Of a DNA stretch of 5,999 nt, positions 1 through 5,999 are shown in pieces; position 1 is the stretch's first letter; each line of letters starts with the position of its first letter. Below the pieces are notes generated by a model. The model made no database searches, was not told the origin of the DNA, and worked only from the letters and a program-made list of their open reading frames with translations. The position numbers and the translations under genes are program-made. Where the stretch lies: assembly GCA_903890265.1 (NCBI GenBank), contig CAITAM010000594.1:1-5999 (forward strand), read 5' to 3'. Source of the stretch: an uncultured Pseudomonadota bacterium. Its GTDB lineage: Bacteria; Pseudomonadota; Gammaproteobacteria; Steroidobacterales; Steroidobacteraceae.

Positions 1-1
1 C

Positions 2-1207
2 AAATACCAGCCGCGGCTGGTGGTCGCCGGTATCGCCGGCGCCGCCCTCGTGCTCACGGTGGGCCGCTTCGCGCCGGGTTCGCCGTTTGGCTGGATGGAT
101 GCGCAGTGGCTCAGAATCATTGAGGACTTCACGCCTTACGTCCTGACCACCACGTGGTCGCTCTCCGACCTTCAGTCAGCAGCCGCGGCGATCGCCACGC
201 TGACCTGCGCGATGCTGCTGCCACTGACTCCGGCCGCACGACGGGTCGCCCTCGCCACGATGGCGGTCGGCACGGCGGGCCTCGTGCTCACGGCCATGGC
301 CTGCCGCTACGCGCCGGCCGCCATCGTCATTCAGGGCCAGGCATGGCGCTGGATGTGGACCGCCACGCTGGCGGGAGTTGTCCTGCTCGTCCCGGTGGGC
401 GAGGCGCTCTGGTCGCGCGGGGCCGCGGGACGGGCAGCCCTCGCACTGCTCGCCGTGTCCTGGGGCGCGGTCGAAGACCCCCTGGGCGTACCCGCAGCAC
501 TTACCGCCGTGGTCCTCGTCATGGTGTTGGTGCGTGGGCGGCAGCCAATGGTGACCACGCTCGCGTTGGTCGGCGGCTTTGCCGCCGTAGCGCTGGAGAC
601 CGGCGTTGTTCAGGTGAGCGGCGTTGCCGGTGAAGTGCAGCTTGCGCTTGCCGCTGTCGCGATATGGGCCGTGGTGACGATGACCTCGTCCAGCGCGGTG
701 CGTGCGGCGGTCGTGCTCGGGGTGGCGGTCTGCTGCGCATACCAGGTAACCGACTCGCTGACCGACCGTCGAGCACCCGTCAGCTACCTGCGCCTCTATG
801 ACGACGCCGGCTACCGCGCGTTCGCCAGCTGGCGCGCGCGTATTCCGCCCAACAGCACGGTCTTTTACGCAAAGGACCTGAATTTCGTCTGGCTGACGCT
901 GCACCGCCCGTCCTATGCAAACTTCGCCGCGGTAGTGTTCTCCCGCCAGTCCGCGCTCGAATACGACCACGAATACTCGGATTTTGAGCGCATCACCAAC
1001 ACCTCGAGACGCCACACGGTAGCGCCTCCGGACCTGAGCATTCTCAGCCGGGCGCAAATGCGCGAGGCCTGCATCACGCCCGAGATCGATTTTGTCGTGA
1101 CCGAGAGTAAGTTTGACGTCCCACGGCTCGCTAGCCACGACGCCTTCCCGCGGGCCGGTCTTTACCTGTACGCGTGCGCCGACGTGCGCGAGGCGTGGTC
1201 GCTGTGA
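2..1207 (+). CDS. Polytopic membrane protein with soluble C-terminal domain, 5' partial; possible lipid-linked-sugar glycosyltransferase
   Basis: The reading frame is open from the window edge, with hydrophobic-protein coding already under way (KYQPRLVV...), so the true start probably lies upstream and the GTG at 20 is an internal valine. Counting from that GTG, about eight hydrophobic segments are visible (near 1-16, 52-69, 76-94, 111-130, 137-172 as one or two, 177-197, 205-222, 226-243). A soluble tail of about 150 residues follows. The tail holds IPPNSTVFYAKDLNFVWL and HRPSYANFAAVVFSRQSALE, a layout I associate with the C-terminal domains of PMT/ArnT-like (GT39/GT83-type) membrane glycosyltransferases and related unnamed proteins. 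The catalytic N-terminal loop with acidic residues expected for that class would lie upstream of the window, so the enzyme class is inferred. Its stop TGA overlaps the GTG of the following GtrA-like gene, which suggests a shared operon and a shared role in cell-envelope glycan assembly. Confidence 0.7.
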   Translation, partial: KYQPRLVVAGIAGAALVLTVGRFAPGSPFGWMDAQWLRIIEDFTPYVLTTTWSLSDLQSAAAAIATLTCAMLLPLTPAARRVALATMAVGTAGLVLTAMACRYAPAAIVIQGQAWRWMWTATLAGVVLLVPVGEALWSRGAAGRAALALLAVSWGAVEDPLGVPAALTAVVLVMVLVRGRQPMVTTLALVGGFAAVALETGVVQVSGVAGEVQLALAAVAIWAVVTMTSSSAVRAAVVLGVAVCCAYQVTDSLTDRRAPVSYLRLYDDAGYRAFASWRARIPPNSTVFYAKDLNFVWLTLHRPSYANFAAVVFSRQSALEYDHEYSDFERITNTSRRHTVAPPDLSILSRAQMREACITPEIDFVVTESKFDVPRLASHDAFPRAGLYLYACADVREAWSL

Positions 1208-1617
1208 CACTGCCACGCGAACTGCTGGCCGCCCTCGGCGTGTCCGTCGTGGCGTTGCTCATCGACAGCGCGGTCCTCGTCAGCCTCACCGCAGGGCTGT
1301 CCGTGCCGGTACTTGTCGCGGCGACCGCGGGCTTCCTCGCGGGCAGCGTTGTCAACTGGACACTGTCGGTCCGCTACGTGTTCCGTCACCGCCGCTACGC
1401 CTCGCTCGCCCATGAGCTCGGGCTGTTCTTGGCGATCGGCGTCGGCGTGCTGGCACTGAACGATTTCGTTGTGGTGACTGTCGTGGACCGACTGGGTCTC
1501 GGGGTGCTGGCGGCCAAAGGCATCGCTGCCTGCCTGACCTTCGGCGCGAATTTCACGCTGCGCAGAATGATCCTGTTTACCGAAGCCAAAGAGTTTTCAT
1601 GGAGGGTGAGCGAGTGA
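1204..1617 (+). CDS. GtrA-family small membrane protein
   Basis: This 137-residue protein has the size and four-helix layout of the GtrA family: helices near 8-28, 33-53, 70-92 and 100-118. The two family landmarks are present: NWTLSVRYVF (51-60) after helix 2, and a K105-containing helix 4 ending in NFTLRRMILF (116-125). GtrA proteins are inner-membrane proteins thought to move polyprenyl-phosphate-linked sugars across the membrane, or to assist the glycosyltransferases that use them. I chose the GTG at 1204 because it forms a GTGA overlap with the upstream stop and has GAGG (1190-1193) about 10 bases before it. In-frame GTGs at 1174 and 1195 would add an Arg-rich extension lying entirely inside the upstream gene. 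The end again overlaps the next start as GTGA. Family assignment is firm; the exact sugar carried cannot be told. Confidence 0.88.
   Translation: MTLPRELLAALGVSVVALLIDSAVLVSLTAGLSVPVLVAATAGFLAGSVVNWTLSVRYVFRHRRYASLAHELGLFLAIGVGVLALNDFVVVTVVDRLGLGVLAAKGIAACLTFGANFTLRRMILFTEAKEFSWRVSE
1601..1605 (+). promoter_or_regulatory. Shine-Dalgarno GGAGG that fixes the start of the flavoprotein gene
   Basis: GGAGG lies 8 bases before the GTG at 1614 and inside the end of the GtrA-like gene. It falls just after the alternative ATG at 1599, so it can serve only the GTG. This favours the shorter 546-residue product and supports translational coupling. Confidence 0.75.
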
Positions 1618-3254
1618 ACGACATTGCAATCATTGCCGGGGCAGGACCCGCGGGACTGACCGCCGCGCTCGAACTCGTTCGGCACACCCACCTTCGCCCT
1701 GTCATTTTCGAGACCGACCACCAGCCGGGCGGCATCTCGCGCACGATCCAGTACCGGGGCAACCGGATGGATATCGGCGGCCACCGCTTCTTCTCCAAGT
1801 CCGACTGGGTGATGAACTGGTGGCAGGAGATCCTGCCGGTCGCCGAAGATCAGCTGGAGGCCGCGGGCGAGTGCAACCTCGTCTACCAGGGCAGCAGCCG
1901 GTCCTTCAGTCCCGGCAGCCGCGCGAAGCCCAACCGGGACGACGTGATGCTGGTGCGGCCGCGGCTGTCGCGCATTTACTACCGCCGGAAACTCTTCGAC
2001 TACCCGCTCAAGCTCAACGCCGCCACGCTGATGAACATGGGCGTGCTCGAGACCCTAGTCGCGGGCACGAGCTATGCGTACGCTCAGGTCGCGAGGCGCA
2101 ACCCCGAGGTGTCCCTTGAGGATTTCCTCATCAACCGCTTCGGCGATCGGCTGTACCGGACCTTCTTCAAGTCGTACACCGAAAAGGTCTGGGGCGTGTC
2201 CTGCCGCGATATTTCGGCCGAATGGGGCGCACAGCGCATCAAGGGTCTTTCGATCACGAAGGTACTGACCCACGCGCTGTCCAAGCTATGCTCGTCCGGT
2301 GCTGACGTCGCGCAGCGTTCCGTCGAGACGAGCCTGATCGAGCGGTTTCTGTATCCCAAGTACGGACCGGGGCAGATGTGGGAGACGGTGGCTGATCGGG
2401 TCGTCGCCGCCGGTGGCGAGATCCATTACGGCCATACGATCGTCGGCATCCATCGCGATGGCGAGCGCATCACGGCCGTTGACGCGCGGGACACGAAGAC
2501 GGGTGAAGTCCGTCGCATGGAGTGCGCTCAGTTCTTCTCCACCATGCCGATCAAGGAGCTGGTGCGGCAGCTCGCGCCGGAGCGCGCGGACGTACTTGGC
2601 ACGGCGCAGGCCCTGCCCTATCGCGACTTCATGACGGTCGGTCTGCTGGTACGGCGCATGAAAATGGCCGGCGCCACTGCCCCGTCGGCAGCCCGCTGCC
2701 TGCCGGATAACTGGATTTACGTACAGGAGCCGGACGTCCGCCTCGGCCGGTTGCAGATCTTCAATAACTGGAGTCCGCACCTCGTGGCGGACCCCGACAC
2801 CGTCTGGCTGGGGCTTGAGTACTTCTGCCAGGAGGGCGACGACCTCTGGGCGCAGCGCGATGGCCAGTTCCTCGATTTCGCTTCGCGTGAACTCGAGAAG
2901 ATCGGCCTGATCGACCGCGAGGCCGTCCTCGACGGAACCGTGGTCCGGGTACCGAAGGCATACCCGGCGTACTTCGGCGAATACAGCAATATCGGTCGGG
3001 TACGCGAGTGGCTCGATACCTTCCCGAACCTGTTCGCGATCGGCCGCAACGGCATGCACCGCTACAACAACCAGGATCATTCGATGCTCGCTGCCCGGGC
3101 GGCGGTCGAGTGCATCGCCGAGGGGCGGACGGACAAGAGCGCGCTGTGGGCGATCAACACCGAAGAGGATTACCACGAGGAAGTGAAGGAGCCGACCCCG
3201 GCCGCGCCCTCGAGCGACGCCGGGCCGGTTGTGGAGCAGAAGTCCGCGGCCTGA
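1614..3254 (+). CDS. NAD(P)/FAD-dependent oxidoreductase, UDP-galactopyranose mutase/HemY-like
   Basis: From the GTG at 1614 the product is 546 residues. It opens with a Rossmann dinucleotide-binding turn, G9-A-G11-P-A-G14. The acidic residue ending the second strand is E33, followed by the GG doublet in QPGGISRT (39-40) and the GGHRFF segment (55-60), all typical of the amine-oxidase/protoporphyrinogen-oxidase/UDP-galactopyranose-mutase superfamily. The middle has KSYTEKVWGVSCRDIS (186-201), reminiscent of the mutase YTxKqWg segment, and FNNW (383-386). The C-terminal flavin-contact stretch is AIGRNGMHRYNNQDHSM (475-491). It is longer than classical mutases, which have about 370-400 residues, so I do not call it glf. 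The last ~30 residues are acidic, then Pro/Ala/Ser-rich and probably disordered. No signal peptide is seen, so it should be cytoplasmic. The GTGA overlap with the GtrA-like gene suggests it acts on a sugar or lipid carrier in the same pathway; redox versus redox-neutral chemistry is undetermined. Confidence 0.85.
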   Translation: MNDIAIIAGAGPAGLTAALELVRHTHLRPVIFETDHQPGGISRTIQYRGNRMDIGGHRFFSKSDWVMNWWQEILPVAEDQLEAAGECNLVYQGSSRSFSPGSRAKPNRDDVMLVRPRLSRIYYRRKLFDYPLKLNAATLMNMGVLETLVAGTSYAYAQVARRNPEVSLEDFLINRFGDRLYRTFFKSYTEKVWGVSCRDISAEWGAQRIKGLSITKVLTHALSKLCSSGADVAQRSVETSLIERFLYPKYGPGQMWETVADRVVAAGGEIHYGHTIVGIHRDGERITAVDARDTKTGEVRRMECAQFFSTMPIKELVRQLAPERADVLGTAQALPYRDFMTVGLLVRRMKMAGATAPSAARCLPDNWIYVQEPDVRLGRLQIFNNWSPHLVADPDTVWLGLEYFCQEGDDLWAQRDGQFLDFASRELEKIGLIDREAVLDGTVVRVPKAYPAYFGEYSNIGRVREWLDTFPNLFAIGRNGMHRYNNQDHSMLAARAAVECIAEGRTDKSALWAINTEEDYHEEVKEPTPAAPSSDAGPVVEQKSAA

Positions 3255-3314
3255 TGGCTCGCTGCGCGGCAGCAACGGGCCGTCGTGGACGCGCCCGAAC
3301 GGGGCTCGGCGAGC

Positions 3315-3330
3315 GGCCCGGTTTCGGGCC
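3315..3330 (+). terminator. Perfect 6-bp GC hairpin between two gene blocks; weak terminator candidate
   Basis: GGCCCG, loop GTTT, CGGGCC forms a perfect 6-bp stem about 60 bases after the flavoprotein stop. It is followed by ATAATCC rather than a T tract, so it is not a textbook intrinsic terminator. It could act with Rho, stabilise the mRNA 3' end, or be incidental in GC-rich DNA. Confidence 0.3.
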
Positions 3331-3335
3331 ATAAT
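3330..3335 (+). promoter_or_regulatory. CATAAT, possible -10 element for the ureohydrolase gene
   Basis: CATAAT matches the sigma-70 -10 consensus at five of six positions and stands out in a very GC-rich gap. No TTGACA-like -35 is seen 16-18 bases upstream (the 17-base position reads CGGCGA). The call rests on position, about 86 bases before the chosen start, and on base composition only. Confidence 0.25.
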
Positions 3336-3387
3336 CCAGCGCGCTCTCCCCGTTCGCCTCGCAGGTGACACGCGGGGGGCGTCGGGA

Positions 3388-3407
3388 GGCCGGACCTGAG
3401 CCCGGCC
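3388..3407 (+). repeat. GC-rich inverted repeat in the probable leader of the ureohydrolase gene
   Basis: GGCCGG and CCGGCC pair around an 8-base loop (ACCTGAGC). The repeat ends four bases before the Shine-Dalgarno sequence, so a hairpin here could influence access to the ribosome site. Chance formation is quite possible at this GC content. Confidence 0.3.
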
Positions 3408-3410
3408 GAC

Positions 3411-3415
3411 GAGGG
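3411..3415 (+). promoter_or_regulatory. Shine-Dalgarno GAGGG that favours the GTG at 3422
   Basis: GAGGG sits 6 bases before GTG 3422. The longer in-frame start, GTG 3365, has no comparable site and would add 19 mostly Arg/Gly/Pro residues that do not resemble the family N-terminus. The shorter product is therefore preferred. Confidence 0.6.
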
Positions 3416-3421
3416 TCGCGT

Positions 3422-4390
3422 GTGAATGAGCTTCGCCCCACCTCGGCGCCGGTGCGCGCCTTTCTCGACTGGCCCGTGGTGACCGACCCGAGCGGCTGGT
3501 CCGCGAACGTTGCGCTGCTCGGTATCCAGCACAGCGAACCCTACGCCGGGGATCCAAGGCCGAACGACCAGGCGCGGGCGCCAGACGCCATCCGCCTGCG
3601 CTCGGAGGAAATCTCCGGCGGTCCCAACCAGTGGGATTTTGATCTTGGCGCGCCGCTCGCCGAACTGGCACCACGCTGTATCGATATCGGCAACGTCGCC
3701 TGGGCCGGCGGGAGCTACGCCGACTACGCGGCTTCCCTCAGTGCACGCGTGCGCCACCTGTGGAAACGCGGCACGCAGGTGTTCGCCTTTGGCGGCGACC
3801 ACGGCGTGACGATCCCGCTACTGGACGCGCTCGACGGCGTAGGCGGGCGCGTTCACGTGTTCCACATCGATGCCCACCTCGACTGGCGCGAGGACGTGGG
3901 CGGCGTCACTCGCGGGTACTCAAGCCCGCTGCGCTGGGCAAGCACCCGCCGCGAGGTGTCCGGCATGACGCAGGTCGGCCTGCGCCAGACCGGCAGCGCC
4001 CGGCGCGCCGAAGTCGAGGCCGCGCGAGCCTACGGCTCGCATCTCTTCCCGGCGCACGTGCTGCATGAAGCCGGCTGGCAACCGGTGCTTGCGACCATTC
4101 CCAAGGGCAGTGCCGTCTACATCACCATTGACGCCGACGGCCTTGACCCCACCGAGATGCCCGGGGTCATGGCGCCATCACCGGGCGGCATCCTCTACCG
4201 CGAGCTCGCGCCGGTCCTCCGGCACATAGCGCAGCACCACCCGGTGGTGGGTATGGACGTGGTCGAGGTCGCGCCACGCAATGACAGCGTCAATGGCATC
4301 ACGGCGATCATGGCCGGGCGGCTCGTGCTGAACGTGCTCGGCGCCTCCTGGGCCCCTGGCGGGGCGATGCGCCGGCGGCAGCCGGCTTGA
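3422..4390 (+). CDS. Agmatinase/arginase-family ureohydrolase (binuclear metallohydrolase)
   Basis: The 322-residue length is typical of agmatinases. Ureohydrolases cut a guanidino group to urea and an amine using two bridged metal ions, usually Mn2+. All metal-ligand motifs are visible: GGDHG (124-128, ligand H127), DAHLD (D150, H152, D154) and DADGLDP (D237, D239). The DVVEVAP segment with E282 is the family's conserved C-terminal Glu region. Two departures stand out. The usual GGDHS ends in Gly. The HG dipeptide after the DAHxD motif, whose His acts in catalysis in arginase and E. coli agmatinase, is R164-G165 in TRGYSSPLR. I recall GYSSP-type sequences among proteins annotated as agmatinase family, so this may be a distinct subfamily with another guanidino substrate; the product name should stay general. 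It is probably cytoplasmic, with no signal peptide. It precedes an amine-oxidase-type flavoenzyme by 41 bases and likely shares its transcript. Confidence 0.88.
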   Translation: MNELRPTSAPVRAFLDWPVVTDPSGWSANVALLGIQHSEPYAGDPRPNDQARAPDAIRLRSEEISGGPNQWDFDLGAPLAELAPRCIDIGNVAWAGGSYADYAASLSARVRHLWKRGTQVFAFGGDHGVTIPLLDALDGVGGRVHVFHIDAHLDWREDVGGVTRGYSSPLRWASTRREVSGMTQVGLRQTGSARRAEVEAARAYGSHLFPAHVLHEAGWQPVLATIPKGSAVYITIDADGLDPTEMPGVMAPSPGGILYRELAPVLRHIAQHHPVVGMDVVEVAPRNDSVNGITAIMAGRLVLNVLGASWAPGGAMRRRQPA

Positions 4391-4418
4391 CGGTCGCGAA
4401 CAGGACAGATTCCGGTCC

Positions 4419-4422
4419 GGAG
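4419..4422 (+). promoter_or_regulatory. Shine-Dalgarno GGAG for the sarcosine-oxidase-like gene
   Basis: GGAG lies 9 bases before ATG 4432 in the 41-base gap after the ureohydrolase stop. It supports the ATG that begins the Arg-Arg signal-like N-terminus. Confidence 0.55.
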
Positions 4423-4431
4423 TGATTCACT

Positions 4432-5664
4432 ATGAAGCGTCGCGAGGCCACCCAACTGCTGCTTGCTTCCGCCGTGGCGAGTCGTGCCAGTCTCGCATCG
4501 GCTGCGCCGTCGGTGAGTGCGTCACTGCCGGATGTCGCCGTCGTGGGCGCGGGCTCCTTCGGCGCCTGGACGGCGCATGCGCTGCGGAGGCAGGGCCACC
4601 GGGTCACCCTGATCGATGCGTACGGACCAGGCAACAGCCGTGCGACCTCGGGTGACGAGTCGCGCATCATCCGCATGTCGTATGGCAGCAAGGGCGTCTA
4701 CACGGGCTGGGCGAAAGAATCGCTGGTCGAATGGCAGCGCCTGTCGGAACGCAGTCGTCAGCCCGTCTTTGAGAACACGGGCGCCCTCGCGATCGGCGCA
4801 CGCGGCGGTGAGTACCTGCTCAGCAGCGAGAAATTCATGCGCCAGGAAGGGATTCGCTTCGAATGGCTGGACCATGCCGAGATCGCCCGGCGCTATCCCC
4901 AGTTCGGGCTCGCGCCGGAGGAGATCGGCCTGTACGAGCCGGACAGCGGGGCGCTGCGGGCGCGGCGCGGCATCCAGCTGCTGGTCGCGGAACTCCAGGC
5001 CAGCGGAACGGCCTACCGCAACGAGAGGATCCGGCCGCCGGCTCCCGGTGCAGGCCGGCTCGACGCCATCGTCACCGAGAGCGGCGAGAAAATCTCCGCC
5101 GGCGCCTACGTGTTTGCCTGCGGTCCGTGGCTTGCCCGGCTGTTCCCCGACCTGCTCGGCGGTGCGCTTCGCACGCCGCGGGCCGAGGTCTATTACTTCG
5201 GCTCGGCGGCAGGCGACCCGCAGTTCAAGGCCGGCCATTTTCCGGCCTGGTTCGACGTGGCGAGTCCGAGCATGGACGCCTACGGGGTCCCTGATCTCGA
5301 CGAGCGCGGCATGAAGATCGGTACGGACGCCTACGACGAACCGACTGACCCCGATGCGCAGGAACGCACGCCGACACCGAAGTACCTCGAAGCAACGCGC
5401 GCCTACATGAAAAAGCGCTTCCCGCGCTTTGCGGGGGCGCCGGTGCTCGAAGCCCGGGTCTGCCAGTACGAGAACACCCCGACCGAGAACTACCTCCTCG
5501 ACCGCCATCCCCGGATCGACAACCTGTGGCTGGCCGGTGGCGGTTCGGGTCATGGCTTCAAGAACGGACCCGCGGTCGGCCGCTACGTGGCGGACCTGCT
5601 GCGGGGCGAGCAGGCGAACCCGCTGTTCACCTTCGCGGCGCTGCACGCGCCGGCCAAAGCCTGA
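4432..5664 (+). CDS. Exported FAD-dependent oxidoreductase of the monomeric sarcosine oxidase/N-methyltryptophan oxidase type (DAO fold)
   Basis: The product has 410 residues. Residues 1-27 (KRREATQLLLASAVA... ASAA) look like a twin-arginine signal: an RR pair, a short hydrophobic stretch and a likely cleavage near ASAA. The hydrophobic core is brief and contains Arg, so export is probable but not certain. The mature part starts with an FAD Rossmann turn, G39-A-G41-S-F-G44. GDESRIIRMSYG (74-85) follows, matching the MSOX segment that carries its substrate-site Arg pair (here R78, R81). Near the C-terminus C344 in VCQYENTPTENYLLD matches the cysteine that covalently holds FAD in MSOX. GSGHGFK gives K377, matching the MSOX carboxylate-binding Lys. 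K295 in MKIGTD matches the oxygen-activating Lys, but the His four residues later in MSOX is D299 here. The family oxidises secondary or N-methyl amino acids to imines with H2O2 formation. The substrate here is unknown. The 41-base gap after the ureohydrolase suggests co-transcription. Confidence 0.87.
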   Translation: MKRREATQLLLASAVASRASLASAAPSVSASLPDVAVVGAGSFGAWTAHALRRQGHRVTLIDAYGPGNSRATSGDESRIIRMSYGSKGVYTGWAKESLVEWQRLSERSRQPVFENTGALAIGARGGEYLLSSEKFMRQEGIRFEWLDHAEIARRYPQFGLAPEEIGLYEPDSGALRARRGIQLLVAELQASGTAYRNERIRPPAPGAGRLDAIVTESGEKISAGAYVFACGPWLARLFPDLLGGALRTPRAEVYYFGSAAGDPQFKAGHFPAWFDVASPSMDAYGVPDLDERGMKIGTDAYDEPTDPDAQERTPTPKYLEATRAYMKKRFPRFAGAPVLEARVCQYENTPTENYLLDRHPRIDNLWLAGGGSGHGFKNGPAVGRYVADLLRGEQANPLFTFAALHAPAKA

Positions 5665-5720
5665 CCGCGGCCGGGGACCCGAAACCTCCGTCGCCAGCAA
5701 CCCCTTTCGTCTCCGCCATA

Positions 5721-5725
5721 GAAGG
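5721..5725 (+). promoter_or_regulatory. Shine-Dalgarno GAAGG for the M28-like peptidase gene
   Basis: GAAGG lies 8 bases before ATG 5734, in a 69-base gap with no clear terminator or promoter. It supports this start for the open frame that runs off the window. Confidence 0.5.
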
Positions 5726-5733
5726 TATTGCCC

Positions 5734-5999
5734 ATGTTACGTGCCTTGTTTTTGCTCTCGATCCTGGCGACGTGTGCGGCCCCGGCCGCGGAACACTTCG
5801 ATGGCAAGACCTGGTGGAGCACCGTCACGGTCCTCGCGGACGACCGCTTCGAGGGGCGCGACACCGGCAGCAAGGGCGAGCGCGAGGCCCAGGCCTACCT
5901 TGTCAGCCAATTAAAGGCACTCGGCGCGGAACCTGCCGGAAGCGCGGGTTACTACCAGCCGGTCAGCCTGCAGACGCTCGAACTCGATGAAGCGCAGTC
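5734..5999 (+). CDS. Secreted M28-family metallopeptidase, N-terminal part only (3' partial)
   Basis: The frame from ATG 5734 is open to the window end, giving 88 residues. Residues 1-19 (MLRALFLLSILATCAAPAA) are a signal peptide with a short positive start, a hydrophobic core and a likely cleavage after the APAA region. The mature start reads LADDRFEGRDTGSKGE (34-49), then EAQAYLVSQLKALGAEPAG and GYYQPVSLQ. This is the characteristic opening of secreted M28 zinc aminopeptidases ahead of the protease-associated and catalytic domains (ADDxxxGRxxGSxG, helix with A..YL...LK.LG, P.G...Y.Q.V). The zinc ligands lie beyond the window, so activity cannot be judged. These enzymes act in the periplasm or outside the cell, trimming peptides. 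It may be the third gene of the ureohydrolase transcript or an independent unit. Confidence 0.82.
   Translation, partial: MLRALFLLSILATCAAPAAEHFDGKTWWSTVTVLADDRFEGRDTGSKGEREAQAYLVSQLKALGAEPAGSAGYYQPVSLQTLELDEAQ

Noticed and set aside
176..1216. Minus-strand open frame (346 codons) opposite the membrane protein
   Set aside because: It is a His/Arg/Gly-rich shadow of a strongly hydrophobic + strand protein whose helices alternate in a credible way.
1599..1613. ATG at 1599 as start of the flavoprotein
   Set aside because: The only good Shine-Dalgarno sequence (1601-1605) lies after this ATG and fits GTG 1614, which also makes the GTGA overlap and starts right at the Rossmann strand.
3365..3421. 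GTG 3365 as start of the ureohydrolase
   Set aside because: There is no convincing ribosome site, the extension is Arg/Gly-rich and unlike the family, and it would cover the leader inverted repeat.
2286..3674. Long minus-strand open frame (462 codons) opposite the flavoprotein gene, spanning the intergenic gap
   Set aside because: The translation is Arg/Pro/Ala-rich without recognisable motifs, and it mirrors a clearly real + strand gene. Long antisense frames are expected at this GC content.
4411..4421. Small palindrome TCCGGTCCGGA before the oxidase gene
   Set aside because: The arms are 5 bp around one base, too small for a hairpin, and it overlaps the ribosome site; chance is likely in GC-rich DNA.
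4522..5700. Minus-strand open frame (392 codons) opposite the sarcosine-oxidase-like gene
   Set aside because: It is the complement of a gene with intact FAD and active-site motifs; the antisense product has no domain-like pattern.
5761..5775. Possible lipobox (LATC) in the M28-like signal peptide
   Set aside because: Thr directly before Cys is rare in lipoboxes, and a standard cleavage in the APAA region just downstream is more plausible.
1..5999. tRNA, rRNA, CRISPR array, transposase or insertion-sequence ends
   Set aside because: Nothing resembling tRNA or rRNA sequences, regularly spaced direct repeats, or transposase motifs was seen; nearly all bases lie in six recognisable genes.

Overview
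The window is GC-rich (roughly two thirds G+C by eye) and densely coding. All six genes I can support are on the + strand. Short intergenic gaps, GTGA stop/start overlaps and frequent GTG starts point to a high-GC bacterium. A proteobacterium, perhaps a gammaproteobacterium of the Xanthomonadales or Steroidobacter type, would fit, but nothing here fixes the taxon.

Positions 1-3254 hold the end of an envelope/glycan-type operon. It contains the 3' part of a polytopic membrane protein with a soluble C-terminal domain, a GtrA-family four-helix membrane protein, and a UDP-galactopyranose-mutase/HemY-like FAD flavoprotein. Both junctions are GTGA overlaps, so the three proteins are probably translated as a coupled set. 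The likely theme is making, flipping and transferring a lipid-linked sugar; this is inferred from families and gene order.

Positions 3255-3421 are the only sizeable non-coding gap. It holds a perfect 6-bp stem hairpin, a CATAAT hexamer, a second GC-rich inverted repeat and a Shine-Dalgarno sequence. It most likely separates two transcription units.

Positions 3422-5664 carry an arginase/agmatinase-fold ureohydrolase and, 41 bases on, a monomeric-sarcosine-oxidase-type flavoenzyme with an N-terminal twin-arginine-like export signal. The ureohydrolase keeps the metal-binding acids and histidines but has Arg where the canonical active-site His of the HG motif sits. The pair suggests guanidino-compound or amine catabolism, but the predicted compartments differ. 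After a further 69-base gap, position 5734 to the window end is the N-terminal part of a secreted M28-type metallopeptidase.

I found no RNA genes, insertion sequences, CRISPR arrays or large repeats. No clearly undescribed system is visible. The best leads are the coupled glycan trio and the atypical ureohydrolase next to an exported amine oxidase.
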